64,000 bases of DNA. It comes from Micromonospora sp. WMMD1128 (lineage in GTDB: Bacteria; Actinomycetota; Actinomycetes; Mycobacteriales; Micromonosporaceae). Under the pieces are notes generated by a model. That model saw nothing but the letters and a program-made list of their open reading frames with translations, made no database searches and was not told where the DNA came from. Position 1 is the first letter of the stretch. Every line of letters starts with the position of its first letter. Position numbers and translations under genes: made by a program. The stretch is taken from assembly GCF_027497235.1 (NCBI RefSeq), contig NZ_CP114902.1, positions 4,056,001 through 4,120,000 on the forward strand. Direction: 5' to 3'. This document shows positions 1 to 7,606 of this stretch, one piece after another.

Positions 1-429
1 CGCCGTGCCCTGCTGGCCCAGGTGCGCGCGTACGTCCGCCAGCACCTCGGGAACGGCACGCTGGACCCGGCCACGATCGCCGACGCGCACCACATCTCGG
101 TGCGCTCCCTGCACCGGCTCTTCGAGTCCGAGGCGACCACGATCGCGGCGTACATCCGGGACGAACGGTTGGCCCGATGCCGCCGGGACCTCGCCGACCC
201 GGCGTTGGGCGGCCGGTCGATCCAGGCGATCGCCGGCCGCTGGGGTTTCCGGGACAAGGCCCACTTCAGCCGGGCCTTCCGGGCGGCGCAGGCGGAGACG
301 CCGCAGGCGTACCGCGCGCGTCACCTGGAACGGGCACGGATCGTCAACAACGCGGCGTCCGAAGTCAACCCGACCGGGACACACTGGACCCGGGCCGGCG
401 CCGGGAACCCGGCGACGACCCACCGGTAA
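1..429 (+). CDS. AraC-family transcriptional regulator, C-terminal part (truncated by window start)
   Basis: The reading frame is open from base 1, so the true start and the N-terminal ligand-binding part lie upstream of the window. The visible ~142 residues form the usual pair of helix-turn-helix motifs of AraC/XylS regulators. The first runs through TIADAHHISVRSLHRLF; the second through IQAIAGRWGFRDKAHFSRAF, followed by the family's ETPQAYR motif. A ~30-residue low-complexity tail ends the protein. It probably binds DNA as a transcription activator, but its effector and targets cannot be told from this part. It converges with the topoisomerase gene and is separated from it by a strong hairpin at 523-560. 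Confidence 0.9.
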   Translation, partial: RRALLAQVRAYVRQHLGNGTLDPATIADAHHISVRSLHRLFESEATTIAAYIRDERLARCRRDLADPALGGRSIQAIAGRWGFRDKAHFSRAFRAAQAETPQAYRARHLERARIVNNAASEVNPTGTHWTRAGAGNPATTHR

Positions 430-522
430 CGGGGGGCCGCGGCGTGGCGCCCGCGGCGGTCCAGCCGCGGGCGACCCCGCCCCGGCGGTGGCCTCCCGCG
501 CCACGCCGCACGGCCCCGGTTT

Positions 523-560
523 CCGGCCCCGCCGCTTCCCCCCAGGACCGGCGGGGCCGG
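523..560. terminator. Hairpin between convergent genes
   Basis: A perfect 12-bp inverted repeat (523-534 pairs with 549-560) with a 14-base loop sits between the stops of the AraC-type gene and the topoisomerase gene. There is no T-tract, as is common in actinobacteria. It is best read as a bidirectional terminator. Confidence 0.55.
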
Positions 561-564
561 TCGG

Positions 565-1554
565 TCAGTCGGCCTCCTCCTCCAGCAGCGTCAACACCGA
601 CTTCTCCACCGCGTCGCGCGGCATCTCCGGCTGGACCGGCGCCAGCACCCCGTCGTGGTAGAGGTCGACCACGCGCGGGTCCACATACGACGTCCGGGCC
701 ACCGTCGGCGTGTTGCCGAGCAGCTCGGCAACCGAACGCATCACCGCCGCCACGGCCCGTCGACGGGCGGTGACGGACCGCTGCGGGCCCACCGTGGCCA
801 GCTCGGTGGCGGCCAGCACGGTGGCGTGCCAGGTGCGGAAGTCCTTCGCGGTCATCTCCCCGCCACTGGCGTCACGCAGGTAGTCGTTCACCTCGTCGCT
901 GCGCACGTCGCGCCAGGCCCGCCCGTCCCAGTAGCCGAAGAGCCGCTCCTGCGCGCGCCGCCGTCGACGCAGGTTGAGCAGCACATGGCACAGCTCCGCG
1001 TCCTCCACCCGGCGGACCTGTTCGATGCCGCCCTTGGCCGGGAACTCGAAGACCACGCACCCGCCACGGGACCGGGCGTGCTCCGGGCGCAGCGTGGACA
1101 CGCCGAACGTGGGTTCCTCGCCGGTGGCGTACTGGTCGCTGCCGACCCGGAACGCCCCCATGTCGAGCAGCCGGGCGACGGTGGCCAGCACGCGCTCCCG
1201 CCGCAGCCCGCGCAGCGCCAGGTCGTGCGCGACCCGGTCACGCAGCACCGGCAGCCGGTGGGCCACCTCCAGCACGTGGTCGAACTTGGCCTCGTCCCGC
1301 TTCTGCCGCCAGCCGGGGTGGTAGAGGTACTGCTTGCGGCCGGCCACGTCGATGCCGGTGGCCTGGATGTGCCCGTTCGGGTACGGCGAGATCCACACGT
1401 CCCGCCAGGCCGGCGGGATGACCAGCTCACGCAGGCGCGCCAGCTCGCCGGCGTCGCCCACCGGCTCGCCCGTCGGGTCGAGGAAGAGCCAGCCCTTGCC
1501 GCGCCGCCGCCGACCGTAGCCGGGCCGGCCCGGATCGCTACGCCGCAACCGCAC
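565..1554 (-). CDS. DNA topoisomerase IB (poxvirus/eukaryote-like type)
   Basis: This 329-residue protein has the layout of bacterial type IB topoisomerases, which relax supercoils by cutting one strand through a 3'-phosphotyrosine link. The N-terminal beta domain opens with a RLRRSDPGRPGYGRRRRG patch. The catalytic domain shows Arg136 (in GAFRVGSDQY), Lys174 (FPAKGG), Arg240 (KDFRTWHA), Asn281 (NTPTV) and the nucleophile Tyr290 (TSYVDPRVV). These spacings agree closely with my recollection of the Deinococcus enzyme, which also has Asn where most family members have His. The GTG start overlaps the end of the upstream GT9 gene by 17 bp, so it is probably co-transcribed as the last gene of the heptose operon. 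Nothing visible links it to sugar metabolism. Confidence 0.92.
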   Translation of the reverse strand: MRLRRSDPGRPGYGRRRRGKGWLFLDPTGEPVGDAGELARLRELVIPPAWRDVWISPYPNGHIQATGIDVAGRKQYLYHPGWRQKRDEAKFDHVLEVAHRLPVLRDRVAHDLALRGLRRERVLATVARLLDMGAFRVGSDQYATGEEPTFGVSTLRPEHARSRGGCVVFEFPAKGGIEQVRRVEDAELCHVLLNLRRRRRAQERLFGYWDGRAWRDVRSDEVNDYLRDASGGEMTAKDFRTWHATVLAATELATVGPQRSVTARRRAVAAVMRSVAELLGNTPTVARTSYVDPRVVDLYHDGVLAPVQPEMPRDAVEKSVLTLLEEEAD

Positions 1555-2506
1555 CGGAGACCCGTTCCACCTCGGCCACCGCCGCCACCACCTCGTCGAC
1601 CCCGACGGCGGCCAACGCCGGGTGCGCTCCCGTCCCGCCCGCCGGATCCCGCTCGACTCCGCCGGCCTCGACTCCGCCGGCCTCGGTGCCGCCGAGCGCC
1701 CGGTGCCGGGGCCGGTCGGCCGGCGGACCCCAGTGCGCCGCCGGCACCGGCCCGAACAGCACCACCGAGGCGGTGCCGTAGCCGGTGGCGAGGTGGGCCA
1801 CCCCGGTGTCGCCGCTGACCACCAGGCGCGCGCCGGCGACCAGCGCGGCCATCTCGGCCAGGCCGGTGCGGCCGGCCAGCACCGCCGTCGGCGGCAGTCC
1901 GGCGTCGTGGGCCACCCGGTCGGCGAGCGCCCGCTCGTCGGCCGAGCCGGTGAGCACCACCCGGTGCCCCCGCGCGGCCAGCGCCCGGGCCAACCCGACG
2001 AAACGGTCCGCCGGCCAGCGCTTCGCCGGCACCTTGCCGCCCGGGTGCAACACCGTCACCCCGCCGGGTACGCCGGCCACGGCCGGACGCCGCAGCGCCA
2101 GGTCGCCCGGTTCGGCCGGCAGGTCGTACGCGTGCAGCAACCGGCACCAGCGGTGGACCTCGTGCTCGTCGTCCGTCCAGGCCGGACCGTCCAGGTGGCC
2201 GGCCGACGGGTTCCGGTGGGCGAGCAGCCGGCCCGGCCGGGTGGCGGCCAGCGCCAGGTGCGACTCGGGCCCCCGGCCGTGCAGGTTGACCGCCACCTCC
2301 GGCGGCGGACCGGTCCAGGCGATCCGGCCCGGCCCCGCGGTGGGCAGCACCCGGTCCACCGCGCCGGTCAGCTCCGCCAGCGGCGCCAGCCAGGCCGGCG
2401 CGGCGAGCACCAGTTCCCGGCCGGGCAGCCCGGCGCGCAGGCCCCGCAGGGCCGGGACGGCGGTGGCCAGGTCGCCGACCCCGAGCGCGCGCAGCACCAG
2501 GATCAC
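1538..2506 (-). CDS. Glycosyltransferase family 9 (heptosyltransferase-like)
   Basis: A 322-residue GT-B protein of the ADP-heptose:LPS heptosyltransferase family. The N-terminal lobe begins VILVLRALGVGDLATAVPALRGL, the usual GT9 opening. The C-terminal lobe contains VTVLHPGGKVPAKRWPADRF and the nucleotide-binding stretch LVVSGDTGVAHLATGYGTASVVLFGP. The GTG start at 2506 overlaps the SDR stop in a GTGA tetranucleotide, which fixes the start and implies translational coupling. With GmhA, HldE and GmhB in the same operon, the likely donor is ADP-heptose. The acceptor is unknown because a Gram-positive has no LPS core. The C-terminal ~40 residues are rich in Ala, Gly and Glu and look dispensable. 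Confidence 0.88.
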   Translation of the reverse strand: MILVLRALGVGDLATAVPALRGLRAGLPGRELVLAAPAWLAPLAELTGAVDRVLPTAGPGRIAWTGPPPEVAVNLHGRGPESHLALAATRPGRLLAHRNPSAGHLDGPAWTDDEHEVHRWCRLLHAYDLPAEPGDLALRRPAVAGVPGGVTVLHPGGKVPAKRWPADRFVGLARALAARGHRVVLTGSADERALADRVAHDAGLPPTAVLAGRTGLAEMAALVAGARLVVSGDTGVAHLATGYGTASVVLFGPVPAAHWGPPADRPRHRALGGTEAGGVEAGGVERDPAGGTGAHPALAAVGVDEVVAAVAEVERVSGAVAA

Positions 2507-3204
2507 GGGTACGACGACTCCTGTTCGGCGCAGACCACCATCTCGCGGACCGCGCAACCGGCCGGTTGGGACAGCGCGAACATCACCGCGGCGGCGGTGT
2601 CGGCCGCCTCGTTGAGCACGGCGTCCGGGCCGGGACGGTACTGGGCGTCCCGCTCGTCGAAGAAGGCGGTGCGCATGCCGCCGGGGATCAGCAGGGTCAC
2701 CCCGACCGCGCCGGCCAGCTCGGCGGCGAGCGCCCGGGTGAAGCCGACCACCCCGAACTTGGCCGCGCAGTAGGCGGTGGCGTCGCCGACCGCCTTGACC
2801 CCGAGCGTGGAGGCGACGGTGACGATGCTGCCCCGGGACGCCGTCAGGAAGGGCAGTGCGGCCCGGATCACCGCGGCGGTGGCGAGCAGGTCCACCGTGA
2901 CGATCCGCTCCCAGGTCTCCGCCGGCACGTCGGCCAGCTTGCCGGGCACGTCCACGCCGGCGGCGGTGACCACCGCGTCCAGCCCGCCGGAGCGTTCCGC
3001 GAGGTCCCGGGTGGCGCTTTCGGCGGCGCGGGTGTCGGCCAGGTCGCACTCGGCCCAGGGCACCCCGTCGGCGGGGCGCTGCCGGTCCAGCACGAGGGGC
3101 CGGCCGCCGGAGCGGGCGACCGCGGCGACCACCGCCGCGCCGAGGCCGCTCGACCCGCCGGTGACCAGGACGGCGGGACCGACGCCGTGCGGGCCGGCGC
3201 TCAT
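2503..3204 (-). CDS. Classical short-chain dehydrogenase/reductase of the heptose operon
   Basis: A 233-residue classical SDR. The cofactor-binding motif is TGGSSGLG near the N-terminus. NAG is replaced by TAAG. The catalytic Ser lies in SIVTVAST, and the Tyr and Lys in YCAAK. It is shorter than, and lacks the extended-SDR pattern of, the ADP-heptose 6-epimerase HldD, so I do not call it HldD. Its place between HldE and GT9 suggests that it acts on a sugar or a sugar-linked acceptor, but substrate and direction are unknown. The ATG at 3204 overlaps the micro-ORF stop, and its own stop overlaps the GT9 start. Confidence 0.85.
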   Translation of the reverse strand: MSAGPHGVGPAVLVTGGSSGLGAAVVAAVARSGGRPLVLDRQRPADGVPWAECDLADTRAAESATRDLAERSGGLDAVVTAAGVDVPGKLADVPAETWERIVTVDLLATAAVIRAALPFLTASRGSIVTVASTLGVKAVGDATAYCAAKFGVVGFTRALAAELAGAVGVTLLIPGGMRTAFFDERDAQYRPGPDAVLNEAADTAAAVMFALSQPAGCAVREMVVCAEQESSYP

Positions 3205-3263
3205 GCCGCTTCCCCCGGACGGGTGGGCGTGACCACGCCGGGCCGGACGCGTCGTATGTTCAT
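3201..3263 (-). CDS. 20-codon micro-ORF bridging hldE and the SDR gene
   Basis: Between hldE and the SDR gene an open frame begins with ATG at 3263 and ends with TGA at 3203-3201. It encodes a 20-residue basic peptide beginning MNIRRVRPGVV and ending PGEAA. Its start overlaps the hldE stop as ATGA, and its stop overlaps the SDR start as ATGA. A strong AAGGAGG ribosome-binding site lies four bases before the ATG, inside the last hldE codons. The SDR start itself has only a weak purine-rich site. The simplest role is a translational coupler that hands ribosomes from hldE to the SDR; a functional peptide is possible. I recognise no family. Confidence 0.5.
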   Translation of the reverse strand: MNIRRVRPGVVTPTRPGEAA

Positions 3264-4744
3264 CGTGCCTCCTTCGCCGTGGACCGGACGACCGTCGCGG
3301 GCCCGGTCTGCGCCGTCGCCGGGCGACCGGCCCGGCCGCGTCCGGCGCGGGCCGCCGCGATCATGTCGGTGGTGGACCGCCCGTCCAGGTACGGCACGAC
3401 CACCGTGTGCCCGCCCCAGCGGGCCAGGATCTCCGACTCGGGCAGCGTCTGGGCGCCGCCGCCGCTGGCGTAGTCGCCGCCCTTGACCCAGATGTCCGGG
3501 CGCAGCCAGGACAGGGCCGCGTGCGGGGTGTGCTCGTCGAAGATCAGCACCGCGTCGACGCAGCCGAGCGCGGCGAGCAGCCGGCCCCGGTCGCCCTGCG
3601 GCACGACCGGACGTTCCGGTCCCTTCAGCCCGGCCACGCTCGCGTCGGAGTTGAGGCACACCACCAGGCAGTCGCCGAGCTGCCGGGCCGCCTGGAGGGT
3701 CGCCACGTGGCCGGCGTGCAGCAGGTCGAAACAACCACCGGTGGCCACCACCGTGCCGCCGGACGCACGTACCCGGGCCACCACCTCGCCCGCGGCCACC
3801 GCGCCGATCCGGTCCCCACCGGCCGTGACCACCGCCGGGGGCACGGCCCGGACCGGCGCCGGCAGCGCGGTCGCCACGCCCCCGCCGGCCACGTACGCGG
3901 ACGCCTCGGTGACCGCCTCCTGCACCGCCTCGGACACCAGCGCGCCCCGGGCCAGCGCCAGGGTGGCGGTCGCGGCGAACCGGTCCCCCGCGCCGCAGGT
4001 GTCCCCCTCGGCGGCCGGCGCCGGCACCACCAGCGGGGTGGAACCGGCGTGGCAGAGCAACGCGCCGTCCCCACCGAGCGTCACCGCGACCGCGCCGGCC
4101 TGCCAGCGCCGGCGCAGCGCCTGCGCGCTGCGGGACGCGGTCGCCAGCCGGGAACCACCGGGCGGCGTCTTCGCCAGCTCCCGCGCCTCCGGCTCGTTCG
4201 GGGTGGCCAGATGGACCCCGGGCACGGCCGCCGGGCCGCGTGGGTGCGGGTCCCACACCACGGGCGCCCGGGTCGCGGCCAACGCGGCACGCAGCGCGGG
4301 CTGGCCGGCGACGCCCCGACCGTAGTCGCTGACCAGCACGGCGGACGCGGAGGCGAGCAGCCGCAGCACGGCCTCGCTCGGTTCACCGGGCACCCCGATG
4401 GCACCGCCCCGGTCGTGGCGCAGCAGCACCCGGCCGCGGACCCGCAGCCGGACCTTCTCCGGCGTGGCGCCGGCGAGCGGGAGCGCGTACAGCTGCACCC
4501 CGGCGGCGGCGAGCAGGGCGCCGAGCCGGGCCCCGCCGGCGTCGTCGGCCACGGCGGTGACAAGCGCGACCTCGGCGCCCTCCGCGGCGGCGAAGACGGC
4601 GGCGAGGCCGGCGCCACCGGGACGGTCGACAGACGTGGTCTCGTCCAGCACCGGCACCGGGGAGTCCGGGCAGAGCCGGTTCACCAGCCCCTCCACGTCC
4701 CGGTCCAGCAGCGTGTCACCGAGCACCACCACGGGTCCCGTCAT
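3260..4744 (-). CDS. hldE: Bifunctional heptose-7-phosphate kinase / heptose-1-phosphate adenylyltransferase
   Basis: A 494-residue two-domain enzyme of ADP-heptose synthesis. Residues 1 to ~320 are a PfkB-type kinase. The signature is EGDTCGAGD, with the catalytic base Asp254; LVSDYGRGV and TPNEPEA also match. It should convert D-glycero-beta-D-manno-heptose 7-phosphate to the 1,7-bisphosphate. Residues ~335-470 are a cytidylyltransferase-like domain with GGCFDLLHAGH (HxGH at 343-346) and GRSTTDMI, which joins the heptose 1-phosphate to AMP. An ATG at 4759 is also in frame, but GAGGAGGT lies five bases before the ATG at 4744, so I choose 4744. The beta-type kinase points to the ADP route rather than the GDP-alpha route. 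Confidence 0.92.
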   Translation of the reverse strand: MTGPVVVLGDTLLDRDVEGLVNRLCPDSPVPVLDETTSVDRPGGAGLAAVFAAAEGAEVALVTAVADDAGGARLGALLAAAGVQLYALPLAGATPEKVRLRVRGRVLLRHDRGGAIGVPGEPSEAVLRLLASASAVLVSDYGRGVAGQPALRAALAATRAPVVWDPHPRGPAAVPGVHLATPNEPEARELAKTPPGGSRLATASRSAQALRRRWQAGAVAVTLGGDGALLCHAGSTPLVVPAPAAEGDTCGAGDRFAATATLALARGALVSEAVQEAVTEASAYVAGGGVATALPAPVRAVPPAVVTAGGDRIGAVAAGEVVARVRASGGTVVATGGCFDLLHAGHVATLQAARQLGDCLVVCLNSDASVAGLKGPERPVVPQGDRGRLLAALGCVDAVLIFDEHTPHAALSWLRPDIWVKGGDYASGGGAQTLPESEILARWGGHTVVVPYLDGRSTTDMIAAARAGRGRAGRPATAQTGPATVVRSTAKEAR

Positions 4745-4755
4745 GCTCGACCTCC

Positions 4756-5430
4756 TCATCGGGCCTGCACCTCCGGATCCGGGTCGCCGAGCACCACCTC
4801 GACGCCGCTTCGCACGTCACCGGCCGAGGGCCGGGCGGCGAGCGCCGCCGGCAACGCCCGGTCCACGTACTCACAGAGCACGTGCACGGCGACCAGGTGC
4901 AGTTCCTGCACCACCTGGCCGTCGGGCGAGTCCACCGCGAAGTGCTCGTGGCAGAGGTCGGCCAGGGGGTTGGGGGCCGGGCCGGTGAAGGCCCAGCAGC
5001 GCAGGCCGGTGGCGTGGGCTGCCCGGGCGGCGGTGAGGAGGTTGCTGCTGGCGCCGCTGGTGGACAGGAGCAGGAGGAGGTCGTCGGGGCGGCCGTGGGC
5101 GCGGACCTGGCGGGCGAAGACCTCGTCGTATCCGTAGTCGTTGCCGATGGCGGTCAGCGCGCTGGTCTCGGCGTGCAGGGCGATGGCGGACAGGGGTCGA
5201 CGGTCGTGGCGGAGTTTGCCGACGAGTTCGGCGGTGAGGTGTTGGGCTTCGGCGGCGCTGCCGCCGTTGCCGGCCACCAGCAACCGGCCCCCCGCGGCGA
5301 GCCGGTACGCCAGCTCACCGCCCCAGCGGGCGAGCAGGTCCTCCGCCCCGTGCAGCGGCAGCAGCGCGGCGGCCAGCCGGGTCAGGTGCTCCTCCAGCAC
5401 CGTCTGACCGGCCGCCGGCGTGGCCGCCAT
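4756..5430 (-). CDS. gmhA: Sedoheptulose 7-phosphate isomerase
   Basis: A 224-residue SIS-domain protein that turns D-sedoheptulose 7-phosphate into D-glycero-D-manno-heptose 7-phosphate, the first committed step to activated heptose. Family motifs are clear: LLVAGNGGSAAEAQHLTAELVGK, then ALTAIGNDYGYDEVFARQV, the phosphate-binding LLLLSTSGASSN, and the C-terminal EELHLVAVHVLCEYVD-like segment that carries metal ligands. It is ~25 residues longer than typical GmhA, mostly at the C-terminus. The ATG at 5430 shares a base with the upstream glycosyltransferase stop (TGATG), and its stop lies just before hldE. Confidence 0.93.
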   Translation of the reverse strand: MAATPAAGQTVLEEHLTRLAAALLPLHGAEDLLARWGGELAYRLAAGGRLLVAGNGGSAAEAQHLTAELVGKLRHDRRPLSAIALHAETSALTAIGNDYGYDEVFARQVRAHGRPDDLLLLLSTSGASSNLLTAARAAHATGLRCWAFTGPAPNPLADLCHEHFAVDSPDGQVVQELHLVAVHVLCEYVDRALPAALAARPSAGDVRSGVEVVLGDPDPEVQAR

Positions 5431-6647
5431 CAGGCGACCACCCGGGTGGGCCGGCGCACGGTGGCCACCTCCTCGTACAACTCGCCGAGGCGTTCGGCGG
5501 CGGTGGCCCAGGAGTAGCGGGTGCGGGCGCGGTCGAGCGCCGCGGTGGCGTAGGCGAACCGGCGGATCCGGTCGCCGAGCAGCGCCCGGATCGCCGCGCC
5601 GAGCGCCGCCGGATCACGAGCCGGGACCAGGTCGCCGGTTCGTCCCGGCACCACCGTGTCGGTCAGCCCGCCGACCGCCGTCCCGACCACCGGCACGCCG
5701 CACGCCATCGCCTCCAACGGGGTGAGGCCGAACGGCTCGTACCAGGGCGCGGCGACAAGCACGTCCGCCGAGCGGTACCAACGGGCCATCTCCTCGCGCG
5801 GCACCGCGCCGACGAGGCGCACCCGGTCGCCGATGCCGAGCGAGTCGGCGAGCGCGCGCAGCCGCACCGCGTACGGGTCGGTCTCCAGCAGCCCGGCCGG
5901 TGGCCCGCCGACCACCACGCACTCGGCGTCCGGCACGTCGGCGACGGCCCGGACGACGTCCTGGAAGCCCTTGCGTTCCACCAGCCGCCCGACGGTGAGG
6001 ATGCGGGCCCGGCCGCCCGCCGGTTCGGCGACCGGGCCGAGCGGGCCGAAGGTCGACAGGTTCACCCCCGACGGCACCACGGTCACCCGGGACCGCGGCA
6101 CCCCCATCCGGACCAGCTCGGCGACCTCGTCCTGGCACTGGGCGACGACCCGGTCCACCGAGCGGCCCAGGTCCCGCTCGTGGTCGATGCGTCCCGCCGG
6201 GCTGGTGTCCTGGGTGCCCTGGTGGCGACGCTTGACCGTGCCGAGCGCGTGGTACGTCTGCACCACCGGCACGCCGACCCGCCGGGCCGCGGCGAGCCCG
6301 GCCAGCCCGCTCATCCAGAAGTGCGCGTGCACCACCTCCGGCTGCCAGTCGCCGGTGCGCCACCTGTCGGCCAGCCAGTCGGAGAACGCCGGCATGTACG
6401 GCAGCAGGTCGTCCTTGGCCACCGGCTCGGCCGGGCCGGCGGGGACGTGCGCGACCTCGTACCCGTCCGGGGTATGGACGGAGGCCGGGAGGTCCACCGC
6501 GTCGAGTCGGGTGTAGACCCGGACGTCGTGGCCGGCGGCGGCGAGCGCGGCGGAGAGCTCGGCGACATGCGTGTTCTGGCCACCGGCGTCCTCCCCGCCG
6601 AGGACGGCGAGCGGGCTGGCGTGTTCCGAGATCATCGCGATGCGCAT
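5430..6647 (-). CDS. Glycosyltransferase family 4 (GT-B, sucrose-synthase-like)
   Basis: A 405-residue retaining GT4 enzyme. The N-terminal lobe opens MRIAMISEHASPLA and has the GGEDAGGQNTHVAELS loop seen in MshA/sucrose-synthase-type transferases, followed by EVVHAHFWMSG. The C-terminal lobe has LTVGRLVERKGFQDVVRA and the EX7E element in APWYEPFGLTPLEAMACGVPVV. The ATG at 6647 follows GGAGGAGG, which fixes the start even though a longer frame is open upstream. It overlaps the preceding glycosyltransferase by 16 bp. It likely adds a nucleotide-sugar-derived residue to the glycan built by this operon; the donor is unknown. Confidence 0.88.
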   Translation of the reverse strand: MRIAMISEHASPLAVLGGEDAGGQNTHVAELSAALAAAGHDVRVYTRLDAVDLPASVHTPDGYEVAHVPAGPAEPVAKDDLLPYMPAFSDWLADRWRTGDWQPEVVHAHFWMSGLAGLAAARRVGVPVVQTYHALGTVKRRHQGTQDTSPAGRIDHERDLGRSVDRVVAQCQDEVAELVRMGVPRSRVTVVPSGVNLSTFGPLGPVAEPAGGRARILTVGRLVERKGFQDVVRAVADVPDAECVVVGGPPAGLLETDPYAVRLRALADSLGIGDRVRLVGAVPREEMARWYRSADVLVAAPWYEPFGLTPLEAMACGVPVVGTAVGGLTDTVVPGRTGDLVPARDPAALGAAIRALLGDRIRRFAYATAALDRARTRYSWATAAERLGELYEEVATVRRPTRVVA

Positions 6648-7606
6648 ACTTCCTCCTCCAGCAGCCGGTCCCAGTCGGTGAGGAAACGCTCCAGGCCGTA
6701 GCGGTCGCGGGCGGCGGCCCGGGCGACGGCGCCCGCCCGCCGGGCGGCGGCCGGGTCGTCGAGCAGGGTCCGGGCGGCGTCGACGAGCACGTCGACCCGG
6801 GTGGAGAGCGCGCCGGCGTCGGGGGGCACGGCCTGCACCGCTTCGGTGGTGGCCAGGGCGATCACCGGCATGCCGATGGTCATCGCCTCGACGAGGCTGA
6901 GTCCGAGCGAGGTCCATCGGCACAGGTGCAGGTAGGCGCGGCGTTTGGCGAGTTCGGCGTGCATGGCGTGCTGCGGCACGTCGTCGTGGCTGGTGAGGCG
7001 ATCCTCGGGCAGCCCGAGGTGGGCCGCGAGCCCGGCCACCTTCATCCCGTAGACGTCCAGCGGCGCCAGCTCGGCGAAGCGGGTGAGCAGGTCGGTGCCG
7101 GTGACCCGCCAGCGGCGTACCGGCTCGTTGATCACCACGGCGAGGCGGTTCAGTTCGCCGGTCCACTCGGTGGCGGGTGGGACGACGCCGTGGTCGACGA
7201 CCGTGGTGCGGGTGGCGCCGGTGTCCCAGAACAGGTCGTTGAAGTGTGTGACGTGGGTGAGGAGCAGGTCGTCACGGTCGGCCATGGGGTGGCGGGTGTT
7301 CGGGACGTCGCCCTTGGGGGTGTTGTGTTCGACGTAGATCGCGGGCAGGTCGCGTCCCGGCCGGCGGCCCAGCCACTCGGTGGCGAGATCGAGTTCCTCG
7401 GGTCGTTGCAGGATGACCACGTCGACGTCGGTGGCGCGCAGGTCCTGCGGAGTGACCTCGACGGCGGTGTCGGGCCAGGGGTAGGTGCGGGCACGGCCCA
7501 GTCCGTAGGCGTCGCGTTGCGGGTTGACCGGGATGAGGTAGCGGTGCTTGCCGTGCACGAACGACGTGGTCCAGGAGCCGTGCACGTGCCAGAGCAGGAT
7601 GTTCAT
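6632..7606 (-). CDS. Glycosyltransferase (GT-B, family 1/4-like)
   Basis: A 324-residue GT-B protein starting MNILLWHVHGSWTTSF. The N-terminal lobe contains DVVILQRPEELDL and IYVEHNTPKG, and the C-terminal lobe has WTSLGLSLVEAMTIGMPVIALA, the nucleotide-sugar-binding segment of GT4-like enzymes. The ATG at 7606 overlaps the stop of the GmhB-GT9 gene (ATGA). It lies in the heptose operon and probably contributes a further sugar. I see no signal peptide or membrane span, so it acts on the cytoplasmic side. Confidence 0.8.
   Translation of the reverse strand: MNILLWHVHGSWTTSFVHGKHRYLIPVNPQRDAYGLGRARTYPWPDTAVEVTPQDLRATDVDVVILQRPEELDLATEWLGRRPGRDLPAIYVEHNTPKGDVPNTRHPMADRDDLLLTHVTHFNDLFWDTGATRTTVVDHGVVPPATEWTGELNRLAVVINEPVRRWRVTGTDLLTRFAELAPLDVYGMKVAGLAAHLGLPEDRLTSHDDVPQHAMHAELAKRRAYLHLCRWTSLGLSLVEAMTIGMPVIALATTEAVQAVPPDAGALSTRVDVLVDAARTLLDDPAAARRAGAVARAAARDRYGLERFLTDWDRLLEEEVCASR

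Noticed and set aside
2503..3204. SDR as the missing ADP-heptose epimerase HldD
   Set aside because: Length (233 residues) and the TGxxxGxG with short C-terminus are of a classical SDR; HldD is an extended SDR of ~310 residues.
4745..4759. Upstream ATG for hldE at 4759
   Set aside because: It lies before the GAGGAGGT site that serves the ATG at 4744, and would add five non-conserved residues.
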